The notes under the pieces: generated by a model
What the model saw: the letters and a program-made list of their open reading frames with translations, nothing else
The model's database searches: none
What the model was told of the DNA's origin: nothing
From: Stercorarius parasiticus
Lineage: Eukaryota > Chordata > Aves > Charadriiformes > Stercorariidae
NCBI GenBank assembly: GCA_013396915.1
Contig: VWZL01002555.1
Coordinates: 527,494-591,493, forward strand
Reading direction: 5' to 3'
DNA: 64,000 nt
Part shown: positions 12,608-22,400 of the stretch, one piece after another
Numbering within the stretch: the first letter of the stretch is position 1
How the letters are laid out: the number at the start of each line of letters is the position of its first letter
Made by a program: the position numbers and the translations under genes

Positions 12608-12814
12608 GGGTGCCACATGCCGGGCGCGAGAGGCTTCGCCTGTCCCCGCTGCCGCATGGCTTTCGGCTCCCAGCCCCTGCTGCGAGCTCATGAGGAGAAG
12701 CTGTGCCTGGGGACCCCATCAGCCTCCCCGGGGGGCACCCACCACCTCCCCAGGGGGGACCCGCCGCCTGCCAAGGGGGCTCCGGGCACAGTGGGGAGGC
12801 TGCAGGATGCCCCG
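12608..12814 (+). CDS. CCDC17: CCDC17 first coding exon (3' boundary tentative)
   Basis: The acceptor TTTCCAG ends at 12607 and the ATG is at 12617. The exon encodes MPGARGFACPRC, then RMAFGSQPLLRAHEEKLC, a C-x2-C-x12-H-x4-C zinc-binding pattern as in the CCDC17 N-terminus. A donor at 12815 (CCG|GTAGCA) would leave phase 0. Other weak donors exist, so the end is a guess. Confidence 0.7.
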
Positions 12815-15509
12815 GTAGCACAGAGCTGGGTCTGGCACACGGGTGCGGGGACGGGGACAGGGCTGGGTGCTGGGCGGGGGGACGGGGTGTCACAGCCCCC
12901 GCAGCTGGATCCGGCACAGCCTCAGCCAGGGGGGACCCTCCATCACCCTGCACCACGCGGGCAGCCCTCTGTGTTTTTACTTTGCCAAAGCCGTAAAAGT
13001 TGATGTTATTAAGCATTTTTTTCCCCCTTTTCCCTCCCGTTTGCCTCTGTGAGGTGTCCCAGGATGGGGACCGCGCTGAGACACACCATCTCCTCCTGCT
13101 TCCTGGGCTCCCACTGGCCGTGAGGGGACAGCGGGGGCCGGGGCGAGCGCGGGGGGCTCCCCTGGGGGACGTGCTGACCCCCCGCGAGCGGGCCCTGCTC
13201 CATGTGGCCGACCCGGCTTCCAGGAGGCTGCCGGTGGAGGTGCAGCCAACCCTGCACCCTGGGGTGGGCAGCGGCACCCCGATGGCTCCCTGTGCCCCGG
13301 GCTGTGCGGCTGGTGGGGTCCGGCCCCTCCTGCCCTCTGCAGCCCCTGTGCAGCAGGGAGAGCCCCCCCTGCTGGGACACAGGCAACGGCCGCAGGAGCT
13401 GCTGGAGGCCCATCAGCGCCACATGGCCGAAATCCGGGCCAGGACCCAGCAGCTGGAGCAGCAGAGGGAGGGTAGGCACTGGCAGGGGTTTTGGGGTGAT
13501 GGGGTGGTGCCTGTGGGGTGCAGTACCCCCCGGGGAGCAGGGCCGTGGGGGGTCACGCTGAGCCCCTGCAACCCCCACCCACCCCCCCACAGGGCTCTGC
13601 CAGCAGATGGCGGCACTGGGGACAAGGGCAGCTGTGGACCCCCACCCCAAGCGGGGGGAACTGGAGCCGAGCCAGGCGCCGGGGTTCCTGTGTGATCAGG
13701 TCGGACGGCTGCATGTGGCAGATGGAGGGTGAGCCCCGGCTGAGGTGGGGGACATGGCAGGGACTGGCCATGCCACACAGGGCTCTGCACCCCTCTTTTG
13801 GGGGCACCCAAGGAACAGGCTGTCATGGACCCCTCCCCCTTTACCTATTTGCTCCCCAGGGCTGCCCTCTGCCTCAACGCCCTCCTGCCGGCCGCCGGGC
13901 CGCTCGCCGCCGAGGCCAGGTGAGAGTCTGTGGGTGATGGCAGAGCCCAGCCGAGCGTCCTGCCGAGCCCCAGCAATGGCTGACGGTGGGGCTGTGGCAG
14001 GGCGCTGCGAATGGCCTACCTGCGGGGCGGCGGGCACGACCCGGCCATCCTGGCCCAGCTCCTCCACCTCCAGGCGGAGGCCACGGCACTGGAGAAAGGG
14101 GCTGCAGGGCCGCGCAGGGGCAGGAGGGCAGGTGAGCCCCCAACCCAGCCCCCAGCCCCTCCATCCCCACGGCCTGTGGCTGAGGCAGCCCCGGTTGTGC
14201 CGGCAGAACCCCCCAGCGCGGGTGCAGGGGGCCTGGATGCGGCGCTGCAGGCCCTGGAGCTGGAGAACCAGCAGCTGGAGGACGAGCTCCTGGCGCTGAA
14301 GGTCAGGAGGGAGAGGAGAGCCAATGCCGGTAGGTGACAGGGACTGAGGTGGCCCCACCTGCACCCCACAGCCCCTCACCAGGCCTCCGGGGCTGCAGTA
14401 TCAGCCCCCCCCACCCCCCGGGCTGCCAGTGACTCATGAAATATGTGCAAGGGGAGACCTGCAATTGCACAGCCCCGGGTGGGGGCTCTGCACATTTTTT
14501 TTGGGGGGGGGGCCCTTGCAGAATGTTGCACTGTGTTGGGGACAACAATGGTCCCTTAGACACTGTGGGGAAGACCACAGCATGAATGCTCCCCCCCCCA
14601 CCNNNNNNNNNNNNNNNNNNNNNNNNNNNNNNNNNNNNNNNNNNNNNNNNNNNNNNNNNNNNNNNNNNNNNNNNNNNNNNNNNNNNNNNNNNNNNNNNNN
14701 NNNNNNNNNNNNNNNNNNNNNNNNNNNNNNNNNNNNNNNNNNNNNNNNNNNNNNNNNNNNNNNNNNNNNNNNNNNNNNNNNNNNNNNNNNNNNNNNNNNN
14801 NNNNNNNNNNNNNNNNNNNNNNNNNNNNNNNNNNNNNNNNNNNNNNNNNNNNNNNNNNNNNNNNNNNNNNNNNNNNNNNNNNNNNNNNNNNNNNNNNNNN
14901 NNNNNNNNNNNNNNNNNNNNNNNNNNNNNNNNNNNNNNNNNNNNNNNNNNNNNNNNNNNNNNNNNNNNNNNNNNNNNNNNNNNNNNNNNNNNNNNNNNNN
15001 NNNNNNNNNNNNNNNNNNNNNNNNNNNNNNNNNNNNNNNNNNNNNNNNNNNNNNNNNNNNNNNNNNNNNNNNNNNNNNNNNNNNNNNNNNNNNNNNNNNN
15101 NNNNNNNNNNNNNNNNNNNNNNNNNNNNNNNNNNNNNNNNNNNNNNNNNNNNNNNNNNNNNNNNNNNNNNNNNNNNNNNNNNNNNNNNNNNNNNNNNNNN
15201 NNNNNNNNNNNNNNNNNNNNNNNNNNNNNNNNNNNNNNNNNNNNNNNNNNNNNNNNNNNNNNNNNNNNNNNNNNNNNNNNNNNNNNNNNNNNNNNNNNNN
15301 NNNNNNNNNNNNNNNNNNNNNNNNGAGGACCCCCCTCCCGCTCGGGAGCTCCCGGTGCAGCACAAACCTGCCCGAAGGTGAGCTGGGGCTGGGCTGTGCC
15401 CCACAGCTCCCCCATGGAGCAGGAAATTGGGGCTTTATTAACTGTGATGAAGGGATGGCAAAATTTGTGTGCTAGTCGCAGGGATGAGGGTTTGGGACCA
15501 GCTGTATAA
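12608..15509 (+). CDS. CCDC17: CCDC17, coiled-coil domain-containing protein 17 (interrupted by an assembly gap)
   Basis: The function of this family is not established. The identity rests on four points. The N-terminus has a C2HC zinc-finger-like motif (ACPRC, then 12 residues, then HEEKLC). There is a Gln/Glu coiled coil (MAEIRARTQQLEQQ). A block begins RALRMAYLRGGGHDPAILAQ and runs on as LLHLQAEATALE, matching the human protein as I recall it. A second coiled coil reads LELENQQLEDELLAL. Usable exons are 12617-?, ?-13471, 13593-13728, 13860-13919, 14001-14131 and 14207-14329, with consistent phases. Introns are only 75-131 bases. Sequence beyond 14329 is lost in the gap 14603-15324. A candidate C-terminus is at 15325-15509. 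The position between GPBP1L1 and the NASP 3' end matches the human gene order. Confidence 0.85.
13063..13471 (+). CDS. CCDC17: CCDC17 coiled-coil exon (5' boundary tentative)
   Basis: The frame with codon starts at 13063 is open through LTPRERALLHVADPASRRLP, VEVQ, RPQELLEAHQRHMAEIRART and QQLEQQRE. The run RLPVEVQ resembles human RLTEEVQ from memory. The acceptor could be after CAG 13062 or after GAG 13053; both give phase 0. The donor is GG|GTAGGC at 13472, leaving one base. The middle is Pro/Gly-rich. Confidence 0.65.
13593..13728 (+). CDS. CCDC17: CCDC17 coding exon
   Basis: Acceptor CCCCCCACAG follows a 121-base intron; donor is GTGAGC at 13729. Two bases complete Gly, then LCQQMAALGTRAAVDPHPKR through CDQVGRLHVADG. 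Phase joins both neighbours. Confidence 0.75.
13860..13919 (+). CDS. CCDC17: CCDC17 short coding exon
   Basis: A 60-base exon between CTCCCCAG and GTGAGA. It encodes AALCLNALLPAAGPLAAEA plus two bases of Arg, aligning with the ...GTLAAEIRAL region of CCDC17 across the next junction. Confidence 0.8.
14001..14131 (+). CDS. CCDC17: CCDC17 conserved coding exon
   Basis: The acceptor GTGGCAG follows an 81-base intron. The exon encodes ALRMAYLRGGGHDPAILAQL, then LHLQAEATALE and a basic end (GPRRGRRA). This is the strongest CCDC17 match in the window. Donor is GTGAGC at 14132. Confidence 0.9.
14207..14329 (+). CDS. CCDC17: CCDC17 coiled-coil exon
   Basis: A 75-base intron precedes it. It encodes EPPSAGAGGLDAALQALELE and NQQLEDELLALKVRRERRAN, a Leu/Glu heptad segment matching human AENRRLEAEILAL by position. 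Donor is GTAGGT at 14330. The following exons fall in or near the gap. Confidence 0.88.
14603..15324. other. assembly gap (722 N)
   Basis: A run of N flanked by C- and G-homopolymers (C-rich at 14591-14602, G8 near 14504). Several CCDC17 exons are expected here. ORFs drawn across it are artefacts. Confidence 0.99.
15325..15509 (+). CDS. CCDC17: candidate CCDC17 C-terminal segment
   Basis: Right of the gap one frame stays open to TAA at 15507-15509 and ends NLCASRRDEGLGPAV. The RDEGLGP string is also near the human CCDC17 C-terminus as I recall it. An alternative frame reads EDPPPARELPVQHKPAR up to a GTGAGC at 15378, but the nearest acceptor would leave a 29-base intron, which is too short. 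The call is weak. Confidence 0.35.
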
Positions 15510-15857
15510 TTGTCACCGGGCCCCACAATGCTGGGGCAGGGGGAAGCATTCCACATCCCTCCTGGGAGGGGACAGGCAACAGCAGGCAGAGTCCAAAGCC
15601 AGCAGCCAGCAGCCACCAGGATCCCACAGCTCAGCATCCACCCCAGGCAGCTCCTCACCCCAGCACAGGGGTTGTTTCACCCCAGGGAGGGTTCTGGGAA
15701 CCAGGGAAGAACACAGATGAGCACAGTCACTTTTTTCCTTTCCCTGCCTTCCCCCACCACAAGCCCTTTCTAGGTAACGCCTCACAAGTGTTCACAGGAA
15801 CCAGCAAAACCCCTGGTGATGTTTCCTCTGCTGCGCTGGAGACCATGCTGGCTATTT

Positions 15858-15863
15858 AATAAA
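15858..15863 (+). terminator. CCDC17: CCDC17 poly(A) signal
   Basis: AATAAA is followed about 35-60 bases on by a T-rich then GTGTGTGTG stretch (15896-15920), the classical downstream GU element. Cleavage is expected near 15880. Confidence 0.65.
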
Positions 15864-16308
15864 CAGCTTCAGCCTGTTCCTCTTCACTTCTTGGACTTTT
15901 TTCTTTTTTTGTGTGTGTGAACAGTGACATTCGTGCCAGAGCAGGCTCTCAGAGGCCAGCCCTGTCACTGTAAGGAGGCATCGGCCCCTGCTCCCCACCC
16001 TCTCCAGCTCCACAAGCACAAACATCCACATATAAAGGTATGAAGAAGACGGGATGATACAATTCAACAGTGCCCTGGCAGTCACAATGGGTGCAGGGGC
16101 CAGACAAGCTCTTATCAGCCTTCCCCAGCTCATTTAGGCTGCTGGAGGCACCCCAGGACCCTGCACCAGGCTCAGCCTAGAGAGAACCAAACCCAGCCCA
16201 AGCTGCAGCGAGGCCAGGGGTGAGACCCACACCCCAGGGGCAGCGAGGAGCAGAGGCCAGAGCTTGTAACACCAAGAAGGTCAAGACTAGGCCCATTTGC
16301 TTACAATC

Positions 16309-16314
16309 TTTATT
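16309..16314 (-). terminator. NASP: NASP poly(A) signal
   Basis: On the minus strand AATAAA lies 94 bases after the NASP stop codon, and the sequence after it reads GATTGTAAGCAAATGGGCC. Cleavage is expected around 16290. It converges with the CCDC17 end. Confidence 0.75.
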
Positions 16315-16407
16315 GAAGTCATACAAAAAGTTGCCAAAAAGTGAAAAAATACACTATATACAAAACCATTTTCCTTGTAATGAGGAGTGTCCAAGGTTAA
16401 AGAATTA

Positions 16408-16461
16408 TCATACTGTGCTTTCAACTGCAGCCCCTGATTCTGCTTGTGGCCTTTTCTCTGT
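16408..16461 (-). CDS. NASP: NASP terminal coding exon
   Basis: Eighteen codons, [17 protein letters not shown] plus stop, after acceptor CTTTTCTTTTAG. The QAES-AAVE string matches the human NASP C-terminus. It is entered in phase 0 from the exon at 16973. Confidence 0.85.
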   Translation of the reverse strand, partial: TEKRPQAESGAAVESTV

Positions 16462-19400
16462 CTAAAAGAAAAGAAAAGGTTTTGTTTTTTTTAAAAAAAC
16501 AAAAAGACACTGCCTGACAGCACCAATTCATGCAGCAGTTCAAGGTTTCTGTAACTTGAAGACTTAACTGACTACACGTGCTTTGCTGGTCTTCAGAGCC
16601 CAACACTATCCTAAAATATTGACATTAACAATTGTAGCCCAGGTGATAAGTAATAAAACCCAGGAACAGTCAAAATACTTTGGGGAAAGGCCCCGTGCTG
16701 TAGTTGAGCCCAACTCCAACACCCAGAATGTGTTTCTGTCCCACCCCAGAGGTTGCAGGTCTCCACAGCTGGCACCTTCCCAGCCCCCAGTATCAGGCAT
16801 CACGGTACAACATGCATCCTGCCAACGGGGGAATATTCCCCACCCCATTGGGGAAGCTTTATGAAGACCAGCAGGCAATAAAACCAGTACATCTACCAGG
16901 CACAAACATGTGCCTCAGGGGAAAAAGAGACATCAGACAAGCATGGCACAGGCTCCTGACTCAGCTGCCCACCTCCTCTTCCATTTTTTCTGCAACCTCA
17001 TTTCCACTGGGAGCCGCTTCACCACCACCACCATTGACAGCCGGTTCTGGTTTAGATTTCTTAGCTTCATTGTCCCCCTGTTGAGTCTCCTCCTCTGGTT
17101 TCCTCTGAAGACAAAATTGTTTAGTCTTCCATATGTACAAATTAAAGTTTAAAATTTATTTTTTTTTTTTAGAAAGTTATCATCTAGATGTCGCCGCACA
17201 TTATCTATTCAACCTGTACTTGCCAGGTTCAAGACAGATACTGAAGCGTTAGGATTTAACCAAAGCTCTGAAGCTTTGGAGCAGAGGTCTGGACCACAAA
17301 GGACTTCCAGTAAGACATTACTTATGCACTAGTGTCTATAGTGCTGGATTATCCTTAGTTCCTTAGTAATAATGGCAAAGAAACATGCAACTGCTGAGCC
17401 AATAACCGTTCAGGGGGTAGGTTTAAGGCATCTATAACATTTACAAATCACCTGTGAAAAGCAGATCAAAGTTGCTCCAGGCAAACCTGAGCTGAAAGAG
17501 GCCAATGTAACACAGGCCAGGCTGTGCCACAGCCACATGCAGAATTAAAGCTAAGATCCCATAAGGGATAATTTCAGCTATATTTGCAAGCAGTTCTAGG
17601 AAAAACACATATACCTTTAAGGGAACCTAATGCTCGGTACATTTTATGCCTCTCAGTGAGAGGCAGTTTATCATTACTACCATTAGACTGGCTTTGCTGT
17701 CTTTTTTTCCAGCCCAATTCTCCATTTCCACTTGGAAAGAAGGGAACCCAACTCAGCCTGGTTACTTGCCCCCCCCCCCCNCTGTAGGCCACCCTGCCCC
17801 TCTTGCAGGTCCTCAGCGTAGGAGGGCACTTGCTCAGAGAAGGCTGCAGAAGCCACACGACTCAGCTCAGGAGCTAAACCTGCATGGGTCAGGCCAGGCA
17901 CTGAACCACCAGGAACTGGTCTCCTGGAGGCTGGATGGTTCCCAGACCAATTGGCTCCCAGTGGAAAGGAGTTTCACACACTATTTCTCATTTTAGAGTG
18001 GTTTTTTTCCATTATAGAACTAAGTTAAGAAAAAAGCTTTAAGCTTTTTTTCCCCAGTTATACAAAGCAAGCCAGTGGTACTTTAACAAACTGTTCAACC
18101 AGTCATTTCCAGACTCACCTTTTTCCTGACGAGGTGAGAGATGTCTGTAACACACTGAGATGCACCATCAGCTGCTTTTCTTACTGGAATCTATTGCAAG
18201 ACATAACGTTGTCATTTAAGTTACAGCAAACAGTAATCCTCAGAGCAGACAGGAATTCTCAACATCCATCTAAAATCAACTTACCGTGGAAACAGAACCA
18301 CTGTCTTCACTTTGTGCAAAGCCAGATGTAGTTCCAACCTTAAGAAAAAGCAGAAGAACAACAGTGGAGCAAGTTCTGGTTATGTATTCACACAAAAATG
18401 TATATGCCAGTTTAGAAAAGGACAGAAAAGCCAACTCCTTCATGTCACCACACTGCATTCTGCTCCTATGCTTACACACAGGACAGAGAGATGAAAAGCT
18501 CACACATTGATGCGACACCCAGTCCATTTTCACACTTGGCTGACCTATCACTTCCAGCCCTGACACATTAAATTGCTGTAGAAGCCCATCAAGTTCCAGC
18601 GTAGTTTGGAACAATTCATGCCAGTATTTACTGACTATTCTCTCTTTAGATCTCAACTGCCTCTGTTTCCTTCTCACAATCACAGCCTGGATCATTTGTG
18701 AGAAACCACCAGCCCCCGATCTGCACGATCAAATCTGAGCCCTTCCTATTACTGATTTACTTCAAGCCTGACTGTAAGAATGTTTGCTTAAAAGGAACCA
18801 GCAGGACATTACTAACCAGAGTTGCTTTCAGGGCCAGCTCAGCTACTCTTGCACTCTTTTGAGACTCCTTTGAATCTTCTATCTTTTCTTTAATTTCAGG
18901 AAGCAGCCCCTTCAGTTCTTCAATCTCCTTCTCATCTTCAGGGGATCCGCTTTCTGCCTTCTTTATTCGCTCAGTAAGCATTGCTGGGGTGAAACAGTTA
19001 TGGCAAAAGCGTCAAGACAAAGTAGCCATCCAGTTATCAATATCCAGAGGCAGGTGTCAGCTAAAACACACTGTTTTCAACAATCCTGATATGAGTATAG
19101 CTTGTTACCGGTTTCAGTCAGACCAGCAAAAGTTTGCACAGCAAGGTAATATGCATATCTAACTACTTTTAGGGCAGTTTAACAGAGTCTGCTTTGACTT
19201 GTCAAAGCTCTCGCATTCGCTAGGCAGTTTCAGAAATCCACTTACCCATTCTCTTGTCGATGACTTCTACGGATTTACTGAACTGCAGAACCGCCTCGTC
19301 GAACTGGCTGTTGTAGTGGTACGCCAGCGCCAGCTGGTAGTGACTCTCGGCCAGCAGGCGATCGTGAGCCTCCAGGTACTTCTGCTGCAGGGCCAGGCAG

Positions 19401-22400
19401 GCCTGGAACTCTTCTATGGCCTGCGTGTAGTTTTCTATAGGAGAAAGCCATAAGGTCTTTACAAACCACACTCATCTATCCAAACACGCAAGACCTAAGC
19501 CCTTATTATTTGATGATCAGAGGGCTGGAGCCCCTCTGCTATGAGGACAGGCTGAGAGAGTTGGGGTTGTTCAGCATGGAGAAGAGAAGGCTCCAGGGAG
19601 ACCTTAGAGTGGCCTTCCAGTACTAAAGGGGGCTACAGGAAGGATGGGGAGGGACTCTTTATAAGAGAGTGTAATGATAGGACAAGGGGTAACAGTTTTA
19701 AACTGGACGAGATTTAAATTGGATACTAGGAAGAAATTCTTTACTGTGAGGGTGGTGGGGCACTGAACAGGTTGCCCAGGGAAGCTGTGGATGCCCCATC
19801 CCTGGAAGTGTTCAAGGTGAGGCTGGATGGGGCTTTGAGCAGCCTGGTCTAGTGGGAGGTGTCCCTGCCCATGGCAGGGGGAGTTGGAACTGGATGATCT
19901 TTAAGGTCCCTTCCAACCTGAACTATTCTACGATTCTACGATTCAATTACTCTGTATTTTATTGCACGTCATATAGCCTGAACACAGAACCACTGCTGAA
20001 TACAGCAGCTGAGTTAAGTGACAGGCTGCTTCCAGATTATCAAGTGACACCACTCACAGCCCAACACTGTCACCCCACACACCTCAGAAAAAGATAATTT
20101 AGAGTCCAGTTCCTCTACTTCTCTCAAGAGAGCTTTGTCACTTTACAGCAACACAGAAACTAAGCAGCACAGACAAAACCAGGCAAACAAATCCTGCTAT
20201 TTCACCTCCCACCATGAATTGAGTGCAACTTAAATCCAGAGCTAAAAGGACAGTCCCCTGCTACCTCCCAGTCGAGCTCTCCATTCTAATGGCATACAAC
20301 ACAAGCCTTGTTTTGTAGGCCTTGTCCAGAAACCTGTCACATTATTTCCAACGCTAGTCATAGCGGAAGATGACACCCTACTTGGATTTAAGGAGATTGA
20401 AACACGTTTTTAAATGAAACGCAGATAAGACACATTAGAAGGCATGAACCCGAGTCTTGCTTCAACACTCCTTTTTTCGGTAACACATTACTTCTTACTC
20501 AGAGCTTTCTTTCACTGTTCTGGAAAACCATGGTTAGGGCACCAAGTTGTTCATCTATTGATTCTAAAGCTTCTCAAATGGCTGCACTATCATAATTAAA
20601 GTGTATTTTGTTTTCACCTTAATCTTAACTCACCTCAGCTCATTTTAAAGTAAAACAGAGAAGGACAGGAAGTGGAACTGCACATGAGAATTAGTGTTAC
20701 TCACCAGATTCAATGCTAACTTCTCCTAACTTTAGATGAGCTTGAGCTGCATGGAGCTGAGCTTCTTTTGTTTCTTGTCTAAATCAAGGAAAAAAAAAAG
20801 TAGCTTTCAAATCCTCATCAGATTATGCCACATCCACTAATTGCTTATGCCACCCCCCAATTTCCAATTACTTTCTCTAGCTGATATCCAAATTAGGACT
20901 TAAGTCTTTACCTCTTATAGATCACTTTTGCTAACTCCAACATGTCCCAGGCTAGCTCAAGATTTCCAATTTCATCCTCTTCACTTTCCTGTAAAGACTA
21001 GAAATGCATTAAAGGTTAAGTGACTTGGTTACAAACAACACTAAGTTTCTAAGCAGTATTGTCAAGGAGTAAGTTTCTTTAAGTAACTTTAAGTAAACAA
21101 TTTACCACTAGAAGGAACGAAAGAACCTGCAGAAAAGGTTACTGCATCAACTGAGACTTGCCTGCATTTAAGGTGTTTTAAATGGAACACACACTTACAC
21201 TGTTAGTTGAGTTAGCCTTAATTTTTTTTTCCCTCAGAAATATCAGGGCACCAAGCACCAATAGTATCCTAAGAATAAGATTTTGTTTAAAGGTGCTATT
21301 TAGATGAATCAAAAGCTAAATAAAGGAGCTGATGTTCTGCTTATTTTTTTAAATGGGCTTTTGAACTTCATTAGAACAGCCTGAGGCAGAGACAGATACT
21401 CTATTCAAGACAGTTGTATAGCATGCCAAGTACCACACTCTAACAGGCTTCAGCTTTTTCCAGGTGTTTTGATTGCTGCATCAAAGTAACACCTCCAATT
21501 TAAACGGCACTACACTTCCCATGAAATGTCCATCCTAATCATGGCCTATTGGACTGGGTGCATTTAATACGTATAGTGAGACAACAAAACAAGCAGAGAA
21601 TAAACTGTTACAAGTAACTAACTTTAGTGACAGCTAAAGCAACTCTCCCTGCCTGCCCCTGCCTTTACCAGGCTGCATTACTCACCAGTAGACTGCCCAG
21701 GTCTACAGACAAAGCTGAGCAAGTTATAATGCTGACTACATATAACACTGCCCCTTCCTTAGTCAAGTGGTTTTCGAAAGTAATTTCCTCCACAGGACTA
21801 AATGAAATACAAGTGAGTTTTTATAAAGACATTAATGTGACATTTAGACAAATACCACACTCTTCCATGAGCACCGATATCAGAGCTCAGCAGTCTCACC
21901 TTGTCTTCCACTGCCAATTCGTTCTCCTTATCATCTTCAGCTTTATCATTTTCTTTATCTTCCTCTTCAGATTCTTCTGTTTCTACAAGGAAATTAGGTG
22001 AATGAGAACACTTGTTGTTACTACACTTGCTTCACATGGAGTCAGGTAGAATATATTACATCCAGCCCTTATCCTTCCGGTGACAGGTTAGATGTGTGAT
22101 GCAAGGAGAGTACAGATACATTACATTCCCAGCAGCAGCAGCCATCTTGCTGAAAAGTGTTAGGCACTGTAGACTAAAGTAGTTCCAGGCTACCTTAGTC
22201 CTCGTTTTAAGTTTAACTTCACGCTCTCTCGAACAGAAACTTACCTAGAATTCAGTTCTCACAAATTCATTGTGAAGTCCCACTGAAGCCATGGGATCCT
22301 GAGCAGCCCTGGAGGTACTGGTCAGTTGCTGGACTTGATGCTACAGATAACAAGCGTTTTCAGCAAGATAGCTGCCAAGCTGTGTACAAATGAGACTGTT

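Noticed and set aside
12353..13035. Two similar CATTTTTTTCCCCC tracts (12355 and 13014) as a possible duplication
   Set aside because: Similarity is limited to the T/C run; the flanks differ, and the second is probably just an intron pyrimidine tract.
12180..13277. Minus-strand 365-codon open frame
   Set aside because: It lies antisense to CCDC17 in very GC-rich DNA where stop codons are rare. It is Pro/Arg/Gly-rich without domains, and CCDC17 phases and homology explain the plus strand.
15378..15406. 29-base GT-AG intron in CCDC17
   Set aside because: It is far below the shortest vertebrate introns that are spliced, so it is treated as chance.
14303..15658. Long open frames across the N run
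   Set aside because: N bases cannot contain stops, so the length is an artefact of the gap.
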